From NCBI GenBank assembly GCA_005408345.1, contig SEMN01000123.1:186001-250000 (forward strand): 64,000 nucleotides of DNA. Reading direction: 5' to 3'. How positions within the stretch are numbered: the stretch's first letter is position 1; each line of letters opens with the position of its first letter. The position numbers and the translations under genes were made by a program. The notes under the pieces were generated by a model that searched no databases, was not told where the DNA came from, and worked only from the letters and a program-made list of their open reading frames with translations. The DNA comes from Macquaria australasica. Taxonomy: Eukaryota > Chordata > Actinopteri > Centrarchiformes > Percichthyidae. Shown piece after piece: positions 23,681 through 33,909 of the stretch.

Positions 23681-24559
23681 CTACTGTTAAGATCCATCTG
23701 GGTCCCCTGATCAAAGGAGAGTGAAGCAGGGGGGCTTGGAGGACATCTCTGATTACTACTGCCTGAGGCAAGCCATGTCATCCTCATCAGCCTTATCCCA
23801 CCACCATCATCATCATCATCCACCACACAGGAAAGCATGAATCAGAAAAACGCATATACAGTACTGTATACCGCCCCCAACTCCCAGCTCCCTCTGATTT
23901 AATGGGAAAATGCAATACCAAAGAAGCACATGTGCACACAGACACTCACACGGGTATTTACAAACACATGTGCACATGTTCAGATACACCAAGGTTGCGT
24001 ATAATTAATCAGGAGGTATGCTTCCTTTTATAAGACTAAAAATCTAAAGTCCTGCTAGCAGCCCCAGGTGAAAAAATTTATAATTTTCAGTGCAAACATT
24101 GTATACTTCCTTTTTCTCCCTTTGAGAAACACGGTGGTCCTTGTACTCTTCACTTTCTATCTAAACTGTTCTTATTGCAAGAGGACCTACTGTAGACTGT
24201 ACTCTAAAGTTTGGTTAGCTGTGTCTTCTTGCAGCAGCATAGAAAACAAATTCTGCATGTGTTAAAACTCATGTGCTGTCAGTTTAGTGCGGCAGGTGGT
24301 GACAAAGGAAAGGCTGCAGAATCGTCCAAACCAAGAAGGTTTATCCACTTTGGAGCAGGAATATACTCAGCAAACATCACGGCAACCTGTCTAATGCAAA
24401 GGTGACATTTTGGCCTGAGGGTGGGAGTCCACAATGCAGTGGCTTTACAGTCTGGGGAGCATGACTGTGTAATGTAAATGCCATTTTCATCTGCTCCTAA
24501 GATTGGTTTTTCTTTTGCACCTGCGGAAATTTTGGCCTGACACTGGCGTTAGAAGAAAG
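23681..24559. other. Unassigned sequence
   Basis: No gene is recognised. A short (CAT)n run lies near 23803-23820. Confidence 0.5.
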
Positions 24560-24810
24560 GTCAGGGGGTCGCCAAATATCACGAATCCATGAATGAAAGG
24601 TCAAAATCAAATTTCATGGAATATCCGGCCATTTATTTTTATAATTATATGTCAAAGGCCAAAATCTTGTTTAAGTGAAAAATTTGAACTCACAATGGTG
24701 AGAAACGAGAAATCAAGGGGTTAAAAAATTCATGCAGTAGAAGACATCCTCTGGGGATCATGAATATTCATGCAACATTTCAATGACAATCCTGATAACC
24801 TGATGGACAT
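24560..24810 (+). repeat. Degenerate fish interspersed repeat
   Basis: The text 'catcctctggggatcatgaat' near 24746 with 'caacatttcaatgacaatcc' echoes a common teleost repeat ('ctggggaccatgaatgtctg... aaatttcatggcaatccat'). Better copies lie at 37515 and 58030. 'aatttcatggaatatccggcc' near 24611 may be a second degenerate copy. The class is unknown to me. Confidence 0.5.
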
Positions 24811-26120
24811 CACCATCCTTAGGCACTGCTGCAAAAAAATTTTTTTTTACCAAAATCAAAACATGTTCAATCAGTTAAGTATCACCCAATAAAATTTTAT
24901 TTTTACATTTCAGATTTACTGAATTACATTGTTTGTAGTGTGAATAGAACACAGCCCTGAAACACACAAAGGCAATTGATTTAATTGGCAAATATCTGTC
25001 AGAACTGCAAGACAGGCAAAACATCCCCTTGATGATCCCTTTTCAAAACAAATTACAGAGCTGAAAGCTGAGTGAGAGCAACCACGGTACATGCACATGA
25101 ATCAAATTCACTCAAAACAACTGTGTGACTCTGTGTACTCTACGTGCCTCTCAATACTTCAACCACGGCTCCTCTGTCATTGCATTTTTAACTATAGGTT
25201 CAGCAACCTCGCACACCACGCATATCCATTGATTTGCTGTATCGATCGGTGGTCACGACATGCGAGCAGCACAATGAATTATTTACTTATCTCCCATTTT
25301 TACACATCCTTGACCATGCTGAATTATGTGACCCATTTAATTCTGAAGGTCCATTGAAGCCATTGATTGCATGTGTGTATGTTAGAGAGAAAAAGAAGCA
25401 TTTGTTCGTGCGTATCCTTGGATGAAATAGCCTATATCACATTTGTGTGCTTAATTGTGTGTACGGGTTCCCTCATCTCAGAAGGCTCATCAGCACTCGC
25501 TCCGTCAACTTGTCTCTCACTCCCAAATCCTTTAGTATCTCTCAAGTGAGCTCTGATTTATCTCCCTTGCTCACGCCTCCATTAAAAAGCGGAAGCCAAA
25601 TAATTACTTTAGGTTAAATGGTCGCTTAAGCTCCCGTTTGTCCCCCGCATCACTCATTTATTCATTTGTATTTATTGTTTGTTAACTTTTGTCCTCTGCC
25701 AGAGACTTGCCGGGCTGGCGGAGGAGATCAGAAAGCTTCAGCGTTTCAAGCTCTGAAGATGAAAGTCAATGATGGACGATATTGACTTAAAAGTCCAACG
25801 CGTTCTGCTGGGAGGACACGTTGAGGCGTGATATGAAATATAGGTTGTTAGATCAAGGAGAGAGTGCCTGTTGGTAAACGGAGGGAAAATTCATTTGTCA
25901 TTTTCCAAAAAGACTAGTTTTTGACCTTTTTTGGTTTCCATGGTATTGAAAACGAACAAACTGCTTAGTTCCCCATGAGTGATGCATCCTCGTCCAAGTA
26001 GGTGGAACACGTACACGAATATAAAAGCCTGTGAACGCCTACACTCATGCGCCTTCTTGACCCATTTGTTCACACCTGAGTAGCCTGAGCGTTGATATTA
26101 CATTCCTTTTCTCTCCGCAG
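24811..26120. other. Unassigned sequence
   Basis: No gene is recognised. Bases 25560-25830 are free of obvious repeats and of mixed composition, a place where conserved non-coding sequence might lie. A polypyrimidine tract (26101-26118) ends this stretch. Confidence 0.45.
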
Positions 26121-26205
26121 AGTTTTTTCTGAGATTGCACACTCAATTAAGCTGCGTACCCAGTTAGCCTGTTCAGCCTCACCTCTCCCACAGGAGCAGC
26201 TTTAA
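26121..26205 (+). other. Possible short terminal exon
   Basis: The tract attccttttctctccgcag gives a strong acceptor (AG at 26119-26120). From 26122 one frame runs 27 codons (VFSEIAHSIKLRTQLACSAS...) to TAA at 26203-26205. I do not recognise the peptide and see no poly(A) signal close by. It is listed because of the acceptor only. Confidence 0.12.
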
Positions 26206-26389
26206 GTGAGAACTCGCACATTTGAGCCTAGTGCTAAATAGATTATGTACTTATTGTTATGTGCTGTCATTTATTATGATAAACAGACATTTGCATGCTG
26301 AAATTAGCTGTGGGAAGTACGAGTGTGGAGGTCACTGTGGATCACACACACACCTCCGCTGTCTTGTTAACTAACTTGCACGTTATTTT

Positions 26390-26914
26390 TGTTACGACTG
26401 TGTACACGAACTGGATCCAAATGCACGACTCAGACAATAGGTGTCAGAATAACAAAAAGCGTCTTTTACTGAAGAAGAGTTCGATGAACAAAAAACCACT
26501 CTTTACAGAGGGAAAAAAACACTCACGGCTTGAACAAGTTCGATGAACAAAAAACCACTCTTTACAGAGGGAAAAAAACACTCACGGCTTGAACAAACAA
26601 AACAATGACTTGACCAAAAACACTGACTTGACAACAGGGGTTGAATACAATGCTGGCTCTCTGACATTACAACAAGACGAACTGGCAAAGACAAAGGCGA
26701 GACACCGGCTATAAATACACAAGGTAATGGGGAACAGGTGGAAACAATTAGGGCGGGGAAGACAATCAGACGGATGGTAGACACACGAGGGCAGGAAGTC
26801 AACACACCTGGAACGAGAGGGAAAGTTGAAAAGACAAAATAAAACAGGAAATGACAAGACACTGAAGCACAAGATAACTTAACTAAATTAACTTAAATAT
26901 TGCGTGGCATGACA
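26390..26914 (-). mobile_element. Solo LTR-like element, copy 2, with 5-bp target duplication
   Basis: The element starts TGTTACGACTG, ends GTGGCATGACA and is flanked by ATTTT on both sides (26385-26389 and 26915-26919). TG...CA ends plus a 5-bp duplication are the mark of an LTR inserted by a retroviral-type integrase and reduced to one LTR by recombination. Read on the minus strand, a TATTTATAG box (around 26708-26717) precedes an AGTAAA signal near 26466. It matches 2698-3201 in the order of many segments. It carries a 59-bp internal duplication. No coding region adjoins it. The superfamily (Gypsy or other) cannot be told from the LTR alone. Confidence 0.7.
26478..26596. repeat. 59-bp tandem duplication inside the LTR
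   Basis: The unit beginning agttcgatgaacaaaaaacc at 26478 is repeated exactly from 26537, and the match continues to 26596. Copy 1 of the LTR lacks a second unit here, so the duplication arose in this lineage. Confidence 0.92.
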
Positions 26915-26919
26915 ATTTT

Positions 26920-27379
26920 TCCCTTCGAATTGTATCTTTCTTCTCTTCTCTTCCCTCCTTTTGAGTTACGAGAGAAAGGACAGAGGTCTGGTGCTGCTCT
27001 CTGAGGCTGCAGACACCCGTCACCACCAGGGTCATTCACAATGAATAATTACATTAGATCCAGGCCCTAAACTCCACGCCCTCTTCCCTCCCTCTCCCTC
27101 GCAGGCCACGAAGGGGATTAGGGCACAGTCAGGGTCCAGAGTGCCGCACGCCGCAGAGCAGGACAAAGGCTGAAAGCTCCTCTACAGGGAGGGGAATTAG
27201 TCTGGGATGGATGGAAGGAGGAGAAGTATAGAAAGCCTACAGAAAATCAGTAGACATGGAGGATGGAGAGAGAATAAATGCACAGGGACTAGGAAAGAGA
27301 GGAGAGAGCTTTAATGAGGTGCTGTGAACGCTGCACAGAGCACTGTAGGTCGTTGATTTCTGACACCTGGCACAAAACA
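26920..27379. other. Unassigned sequence
   Basis: Nothing recognised. Confidence 0.5.
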
Positions 27380-27431
27380 TAGCCCAAATAAAAGTGCTGC
27401 TGTTGTTTAAATGATTATATTTTACATTTTT
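27380..27431. repeat. Short dispersed repeat, copy 2 of 2
   Basis: It matches 22251-22307: 'agcccaaataaaagtg' then 'tgttgtttaaatgattatat' and 'tttacattttt'. Confidence 0.6.
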
Positions 27432-29060
27432 TGATTTATATGTTATGTTATTTACAACAACAAAAAATCTCAGGGTATGGGGTTGCTCTGTTGCCATGGA
27501 GATGATTTAGTTGTTACCATGTGAGCTAAGTGCAAACTTACACCACCACCTGTTATCAAGTGACCAAAACTCCCTACTACAACGTAAGTATCTCCATCTG
27601 CTGAAGAAAGCCATGAGATGTGGGTGAAAGTTCTGAAAAGTAAGGACGTAAGTAAGCTTCAACCTTGAGTTATTATTTTGGTCAAGTAATTTTGCATTTG
27701 TTGCTTTAAAAATAGATATATACTGATATTTCTGCTGTCAAAATCATGATAGTTTCAGATTGTGGGATTCATTTCTAATTTATTTATTTTAATTTATTTC
27801 ATGGTATTTTCAGATTTGATATTCTGTGTTTTATCAGACTGTGAGGTCATTTTCATGGTGTTGCCAAATATCAAAAAAAAAAAAAAATGTTTCCATCATC
27901 CTGAATCTCAATGTAAATGTAGGTATTCACAACATATTTTCACATACACAAATAACATCTGATGTCTTTATCTGAAAAATGTTGTATACTTGAAAGTTTT
28001 ACTGGAAAGCTTTTAACAAGAAACTCATTTACTTGCTTCTGGTTTCTCCTGTGCTTTCGACTGCAGATGTTTTCCACTCCGGGTCACGTCTGCCTATTGG
28101 GGCCGTTTCCAATTTTTAGCCCGTTAGCCCCCAGGCTAATAAATAATTTTACCCTGGTATATTTGATCTTCGGCAATAATGATGAGCGGCAACTGACAAG
28201 CACAGCTAACCTCTCATCCAGCCGGTGTGATGCCTGCTGACAGACAGGTCTGCTGCAGAGTCAGTGAAATCTAAAGATGTTCAGAGAGTTCCTCTCTTTT
28301 GCAACCTGGTCATCTGTGTTGCTAATGTTGGGCGACCCAGTATCCTTTGCGACCGTCCCGCACCCCAATGCATTGGTAGGCATTTTGCTACCGTTGTGGT
28401 ACAGTGGGCTATGCGTTCAGTAAACCCCAATTAACGTTCCCTTCAATAGCTGACATAACTTACTTTAGAATTTTTGTATTACTGCTATTATAGAGTTTTC
28501 CCTGAAATATCTTAATATGTGGGGAATCCATGCAGCAAAACACTGGCTGGAGAAATATCTGATCATGAAAAAAGTAGGCTACAGCCCCAACGAGACAACA
28601 AATATCATTTTTAATAACCATTCCACAGTGAACTGGAACCGTTTGAACATTTTTAATGAAAACTCGTGAAATAACATTGACAAACACACAGCCAACAGTG
28701 ACCTATAAAAGAAAAAGAAAGATAGAGAGATAGAAAGATACACAGATAGAAGAACATTGTCATAATAGTTCTCACAGCCAGTGGTAGTGAGCAGGAAGTA
28801 GACATGCTAGCAGATTAGCTCGCTAGAGCCAGTGCTAGCTCGGCTACCTCCATCAGCCACGTGACCATCGTTTAGCAGGTCATAGCGGCCCCTTCAGAGT
28901 CTCCCTCTGCAGTGATTAGCTGTTAGGTTAACTACCAGCTGAAAGTAGTTGCATAGTGGCTTGGTTAGCAAGGATTGGCTACAAGTTATCAAGCACCCAC
29001 CATGAAGAAATTGTATTCTTGACAACATAATAATAATTATATTATACATTTACATAATTT
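27432..29060. other. Unassigned sequence upstream of the LINE
   Basis: No gene is recognised. Near 28045-28070 a C/T-rich run ends ctgcag followed by ATG, and a frame is open to about 28240. Its peptide (FSTPGHVCLLGPFPIFSPL...) is unfamiliar and the segment is more likely non-coding. An A run lies at about 27873-27886. Confidence 0.45.
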
Positions 29061-29270
29061 TTTTTCGTTCCGGCGCCGCTGTGAGTGGCAGCCTGTTGCA
29101 GCAGCTCCCGTTCGCGGTTTGAGTTTTTTTTGAGTTTACTAGTTTGCTAGTGAAGTATAGTCGTTCTTTTTTGCTATATATCTGTATGTATTTGCTATGT
29201 ATTTTTAGTACTTGTTATTTTGCTATTTTTTGGCATCTTTGGAGTTTTTTGGACATTTTGTTTATCGTTT

Positions 29271-29511
29271 ATGGAGACAAGACCGCTGATGCCCTTAGAG
29301 ACGGCGTCCATAGTTACCGCCGGCAGCCATGGTGACTCCATTGTTTACACCAGGGATCAGCTGTTAGCTCTCCGTAACACAGCGGTGCTACCACCCGGGG
29401 AGAGACCTGATGTGCCCCGCGAGCTGAGGAGGAGGAGACGGGGAAGCCGAGCGGGGGCTCAGCGCCGCGCCAGGAGAAGACGTTATACACCCGTCCTCCC
29501 ATCGATTCATC
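29271..29511 (+). pseudogene. LINE ORF2 N-terminal basic segment
   Basis: The frame starts at ATG 29271 (METRPLMPLETASIVT...), runs through YTRDQLLALR and then a strongly basic stretch (ELRRRRRGSRAGAQRRARRR) before PSI. In related fish LINEs, as I recall them, this segment leads directly into the MGNVRS start of the endonuclease. Here the endonuclease lies in the +1 frame. The simplest reading is one extra T in 'gatt' at 29505-29508. The basic block probably binds nucleic acid; that role is inferred. The frame itself continues to 29594 with an out-of-family sequence, as expected after a frameshift. Confidence 0.65.
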
Positions 29512-30104
29512 ATGGGGAATGTAAGATCTATCACCAACAAGATGGACGAGCTGGCGGCGCTGACCCGGCATCAGAGGGAATACCGGGAGTGTAGCATCAT
29601 GCTATTCACGGAGACTTGGCTAACTGCGCTAACTCCGGATACGGACGTTTCAGTTAATGGCTTCCAACTTTTTCGGGCGGACAGGACGATGGAGAGCGGT
29701 AAGAGGAAGGGAGGAGGGCTGGCAGTGTTTGTTAATGACAGATGGTGTAACCCTGGGCACATCACTGTTAAAGAGCAAACCTGCGACAAGAACATTGAAC
29801 TGCTAGCTGTTAGCATGAGGCCAAACTATCTACCGAGGGAATTCTCGCATGCCATCGTGATGGTAGCTTACATCCCCCCCTCTGCTAACGCTGAGGCAGC
29901 CTGTGATGTCCTGCTCTCAGCAGTAAGCAGGCTGCAGACACAGCACCCAGATGCCCTCCTCGTCATCTCTGGTGATTTTAATCATGCCCCTCCGTCCTCC
30001 TCTCTACCCACATTCACTCAGTATGTTACGTGCCATACCAGAGACAACAGAATACTGGACTTATGTTATGCCAACACCAAGGACGCATACATCTCATTGA
30101 GTCT
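29512..30104 (+). pseudogene. LINE endonuclease domain, frame 1
   Basis: Starts MGNVRSITNKMDEL at 29512. Recognisable AP-endonuclease-like elements are N3 in the first strand (GNVRS), E34 in FTETWL, the VAYIPPS strand, and D155/N157 in SGDFNHA. These residues nick the target DNA to prime reverse transcription in this family. The frame stays correct up to the C run at 30105-30114. After that it drifts into unrelated residues and stops near 30201. The final catalytic motif, SDHN, is found in another frame (30123-30134), so the domain is split by a frameshift. Confidence 0.85.
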
Positions 30105-30922
30105 CCCCCCCCCCTGGGCAGATCTGATCACAACCTTGTGCATCTCAGGCCTGTCTACAGACCTCTTGTGCGCAGGCTGCCTGCTGTCCCACGCACAGTG
30201 AAGAAGTGGTCTAACGGAGCAGAGGATGCTTTAAGGGACTGTTTTGACACTACTGTATGGGACATTTTTAGTGACGCTCATGGGGAGGATATTGACAACC
30301 TCACAGACTGTCTGACAGATTACATAAACTTCTGTGTGGAAAACACCATCCCCACTAGGACTGTACGTTGTTTCGCCAACAATAAACCCTGGATTACTCC
30401 TGATATTAAGGCTCTCCTCAAGGAAAAAAAGAGAGCTTTTGTATCGGGTAACAAGGAGGAGTTAAAGAGTGTCCAGCGAGAGCTAAGGAGGAGGATCAGG
30501 GAGGGGAAAAACAGCTACAGGAGAAAGTTGGAGAGTCAACTGCAGAAAAATAACACCAGAGGAGTTTGGAAGGGCCTTAAAACCATCTCGGGCCATATGG
30601 ACTCCAAGCCCCGGCCTGCGGGGGATCAGAAGTGGGCAGATGACCTGAACGTATTCTTCAACAGATTCGATCAGGCATCTACCCCTCCCCCTGCCCCGTC
30701 TCCTCTGCAACCATCATTACCATCTACCCTCCCTGCCTACAGCCCTCCCCCTCCCTCATCTCACCACTCATCACTCCCCACAGCCCTCAGCTTACAGCCA
30801 CTTAATACACCCACACCACAGCCTGGGCTGGGCCCATCTCCCCATTTCACACCCGCAAACACCCCCCATTCAGCCCTCATGCCCCTACAAGCTCAACCGG
30901 GCTGTTCCTCACAACATCCCAG
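30105..30922 (+). pseudogene. LINE endonuclease C-terminus and linker, frame 3
   Basis: From the ten-C run the family sequence continues in a different frame as SPPPLGRSDHNLVHLRPVY, giving the last endonuclease motif. A conserved linker follows (WSNGAEDALRDCFDTT..., NNKPWITPDIKALLKEKKRAF, REGKNSYRRKLESQLQKNN, WADDLNVFFNRFDQ) before a proline-rich stretch (about 30680-30890). Eight C would restore the expected SLPPLGRSDHN reading, so two extra C are the likely lesion. A second shift into the RT frame occurs in or after the proline-rich part; a six-C run at 30862-30867 is one candidate. The frame stops at 30924-30926. Confidence 0.8.
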
Positions 30923-32305
30923 GTGAGAAACGAACTGAGGAAGATAAAGGTGGGGAAGGCGGCGGGCCCAGACGGCATCAGCTCCAGACTTCTGAAGTCC
31001 TGTGCGGACCAGCTGTGTGGGATTGTTGAGCACCTGTTCAACCTGAGTCTGAAGCTGGGGAGGGTGCCAAAACTGTGGAAAACATCGTGTCTGGTTCCTG
31101 TGCCGAAGACCCCACACCCCAAGGACCTCAATGGCTATAGGCCAGTGGCATTGACCTCTCACCTGATGAAGACCCTGGAGAAACTGGTCCTTGTTCACCT
31201 GCGTCCGCTGGTGAGCCCATGTATGGACCCTCTGCAGTTTGCCTACCAACCCCGCATTGGGGTGGATGACGCTGTCATTTACCTACTTCACACATCCCTC
31301 TCTCACCTAGAAAAGGCTGGAAACACTGTGAGGATCATGTTTTTTGATTTCTCCAGTGCTTTTAACACCATCCAGCCCAGGATTCTGGGGGACAAGTTGG
31401 AGCACGCTGGGGTGGACCATCACCTGGCAGCATGGATCCTGGACTACCTCACAAACCGACCACAGTATGTGAGGTTACAGGACTGTGTGTCTGACACACT
31501 TCTCTGCAGCACAGGGGCTCCACAGGGAACCGTTCTGGCGCCTTTCCTGTTCACCTTCTACACAGCGGACTTCACCCATAACACTTCGAACTGTCACCTG
31601 CAGAAGTTCTCTGACGACTCTGCCATCGTCGGCCTCATCACCAACGGGGATGATGGGGAGTACAGAGAACTGACCCAGGGCTTTGTGGGTTGGTGTCAGC
31701 AGAACCGCCTCCAGATCAACGCGAGTAAAACCAAAGAGCTGGTGGTGGACTTCGGCAGGCGCAAACTCCCTCCACCTACACCAGTGAACATCCAGGGAAC
31801 GGACATTGAGATTGTGAGATCGTACAAGTATCTGGGTGTTCACTTGAACAGCAAACTGGACTGGTCAGACAATACGGACGCTCTGTTTAAAAAGGGCCAG
31901 AGCCGTCTCTTTTTGCTCAGGAGACTAAGATCTTTTGGAGTGCAGGGTGCGCTCCTGAGGACTTTCTATGACTCTGTGGTGGCATCAGCTGTCTTGTATG
32001 GGGTGACCTGTTGGGCCAGTGGCATCTCTTCCAGGGATAGGAAGAGACTGGACAGACTGATTAAGAAGGCCAGCTCTGTCCTTGGATGCCCTCTGGACCC
32101 AGTGGAGGTGGTGGGAGGCAGGAGAATGGTGGCCAAGCTATCATCACTACTGGAGAACACTTCCCACCCCCTACATGTCACTCTTTCAGCACTGGGCAGC
32201 TCCTTCAGCGACCGGCTGCTCCACCCGCGGTGTCTGAAGGAGAGGTACCGTAGGTCCTTTCTGCCTGCTGCTGTCAGACTCTATAATCAGTACAACTCCC
32301 GGTAA
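30923..32305 (+). CDS. LINE reverse transcriptase and C-terminal region, intact frame
   Basis: An uninterrupted frame of 460 codons. The first listed codon is GTG and is not a real start, because the frame continues upstream as GLFLTTSQ|VRNELRK. In order: KAAGPDG near residue 12, LVPVPK, NGYRPVALTS, DPLQFAYQ, the first catalytic aspartate D142 in FFDFSSAFN, GAPQGTVLAPFLF, the catalytic pair D231/D232 in FSDDSA, YLGVHL in the thumb, CWASGISSRDRKRLD, and the closing ERYRRSFLPAAVRLYNQY. It copies the element RNA onto nicked chromosomal DNA. All core RT motifs are present. The protein cannot be made as one piece because of the upstream frameshifts, although the RT module itself shows no stop. Confidence 0.92.
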   Translation: MRNELRKIKVGKAAGPDGISSRLLKSCADQLCGIVEHLFNLSLKLGRVPKLWKTSCLVPVPKTPHPKDLNGYRPVALTSHLMKTLEKLVLVHLRPLVSPCMDPLQFAYQPRIGVDDAVIYLLHTSLSHLEKAGNTVRIMFFDFSSAFNTIQPRILGDKLEHAGVDHHLAAWILDYLTNRPQYVRLQDCVSDTLLCSTGAPQGTVLAPFLFTFYTADFTHNTSNCHLQKFSDDSAIVGLITNGDDGEYRELTQGFVGWCQQNRLQINASKTKELVVDFGRRKLPPPTPVNIQGTDIEIVRSYKYLGVHLNSKLDWSDNTDALFKKGQSRLFLLRRLRSFGVQGALLRTFYDSVVASAVLYGVTCWASGISSRDRKRLDRLIKKASSVLGCPLDPVEVVGGRRMVAKLSSLLENTSHPLHVTLSALGSSFSDRLLHPRCLKERYRRSFLPAAVRLYNQYNSR

Positions 32306-32670
32306 TCTACACTTGACTGTCAGTGTGCAGACTATTCACTACTATACTTCATCTACTGCTGTGCATTATCTTCATACATATATTGTATTCATGATGTTAT
32401 CTACTTCATATGTTGCTGTGAAATATTTTTCATATACATGTATATTATATATGTGCAATATTTTTATCTTATCTATTTGTTCATACTTACAACTGCACTC
32501 AGTCACTCTATTATTTATTTCTGTCTATACTGTGTATAGGACTATTTTTCTATTTATTTTCTATTTATTTTATTGTATTTCTATATATGACACTTTTGCT
32601 GGCTGCTGCAACGCTAAAAATTTCCCCGCTGTGGGACAATAAAGGCTTATCTTATCTTATCTTATCTTAT
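32306..32670 (+). other. LINE 3' UTR and CTTAT tail
   Basis: AT-rich sequence follows the RT stop, then 'tgctggctgctgcaacgctaaa' and 'ccccgctgtgggacaataaagg'. AATAAA is at 32638-32643 and the tail is (CTTAT)5 at 32646-32670. Simple-repeat tails instead of poly(A) are usual for L2/CR1-like elements. Confidence 0.8.
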
Positions 32671-33387
32671 AAAACACTATGACAGCCAAATGTCAACAGA
32701 GGAAAATAACCAAAGTGATTACAGAACACGTGATCAAAGTTCAAAGCAATATGTAAGGAATAATGATCGTGGGGTTTGACCTACTGTAGCATTTGTAGGC
32801 AATAATTAAGCAATTACATCACGTTCACCAACATCATCATTACCATTCTGATCTTCATCATAGGCATCATTCCACTCCTCTTTTATACCCATCAGGCACA
32901 CATACACCCAGCTTATCTGCAGGTCTCAACACCCACTTAAAATGTTTGAGCTGGGAAGCCTGCGAGCCTCTATTTGTTTAGTAATTTCATGACTGGCTAA
33001 CCTTTCTTCTCTGGGGCATCTCTCTGACTCAGTTAGAGCCCTCTGTTATGTGTATATGTGTGTGCATTTGTGCTTATCAAATAATATTACACATCACCTC
33101 AATGTATACCCAGTTTTCACACACTTTTCTTCAAATCCTTTCCCCTCAGCTCCAGCTATCTACAAAATGTTTCTCACCCATTGCCCACATGTAAACAGTC
33201 TCGTATGCATCCAGCATCCATAAAGCAAGAGCGTCGTGTCACTATGTGTTTGTCCAGTGTGTACAAGCGCTCTTTGTAGTCCTGTAAAACTTAAACCTCT
33301 TTGAAGCCATTAATATTGACAAGGAAATAGACATTTTCCTGCTCAGATATACTGACGGATCATCTCAGCTTACCTGCCTCGTAAATG
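32671..33387. other. Unassigned sequence
   Basis: Nothing recognised. Confidence 0.5.
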
Positions 33388-33487
33388 CAACATTAATGTT
33401 GTGTTCATGTTCAGGTAACTGTTATTGTTTGGTTGCTTTGGCAACATTGTTCTTCATGCCAATAAAGGCTTTTGAATTGAATTGAAA
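33388..33487 (+). mobile_element. Truncated LINE 3' tail
   Basis: The phrase 'ttgctttggcaacattgttc' followed by 'catgccaataaaggcttttg' and two GAATT units ('aattgaattgaaac') matches the 3' end of a fish LINE family as I remember it. The (GAATT)n tail differs from the CTTAT tail of the LINE at 29061, so it is another family. The copy is severely 5'-truncated and the left edge is uncertain. Confidence 0.55.
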
Positions 33488-33909
33488 CATTGTAAAACAC
33501 GAAAAGCATTTATTTGTCACAGCAGACTAAGCAGTGGTGACGCCTCCAGGCAAAGTGAAGAAAGTCCCTTTCCATTTGGCATGTTATTGCATTCTTGAAC
33601 TGTGTCATGAAGCTCCATGCCAGGCTCATTTGCATTTCTACTGCATCCTCTGTTCAATAGAGTCTATTGCATTCTCCCAGCAAGAGGTTACCAGGTTACC
33701 AGGACCAAAGACTGAGAGTCCCCGACCTCATCTGATTTGTGACGGCATAAATTCAACGTGGTCATTAAAGAGTAGGTGTCATTGCTATGTTTAGCTTTCA
33801 GTAGTTCTGTAGCTCCAGCTCTTCCAGTTGCTAAGCAGCTACAGGCAGATTGAGTCACCAAGGTTAGAGACAGATTTGACGCTTTATTTGCGAAAACTGA
33901 TATACAGTG
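33488..33909. other. Unassigned sequence
   Basis: Nothing recognised. Bases around 33688-33704 repeat 'ccaggttaccagg'. Confidence 0.5.

Larger units (their letters stand above)
29061..32670 (+). mobile_element. Near full-length L2/CR1-like LINE with CTTAT tail
   Basis: A non-LTR retrotransposon in which a GC-rich 5' leader (29072-29270) precedes a basic N-terminal segment, an apurinic-type endonuclease, a linker, a reverse transcriptase and a C-terminal region. These are followed by a 3' UTR ending AATAAA (32638-32643) and five CTTAT units (32646-32670). The order and the motifs FTETWL, GDFNH, SDHN, DFSSAFN and FSDDSA are those of the Jockey/CR1/L2 group; L2-like is my best placement from memory of fish copies. 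Three frameshifts upstream of the RT break the protein, so this copy is dead as written. I found no clear target duplication, and the 5' edge is approximate. Confidence 0.88.
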
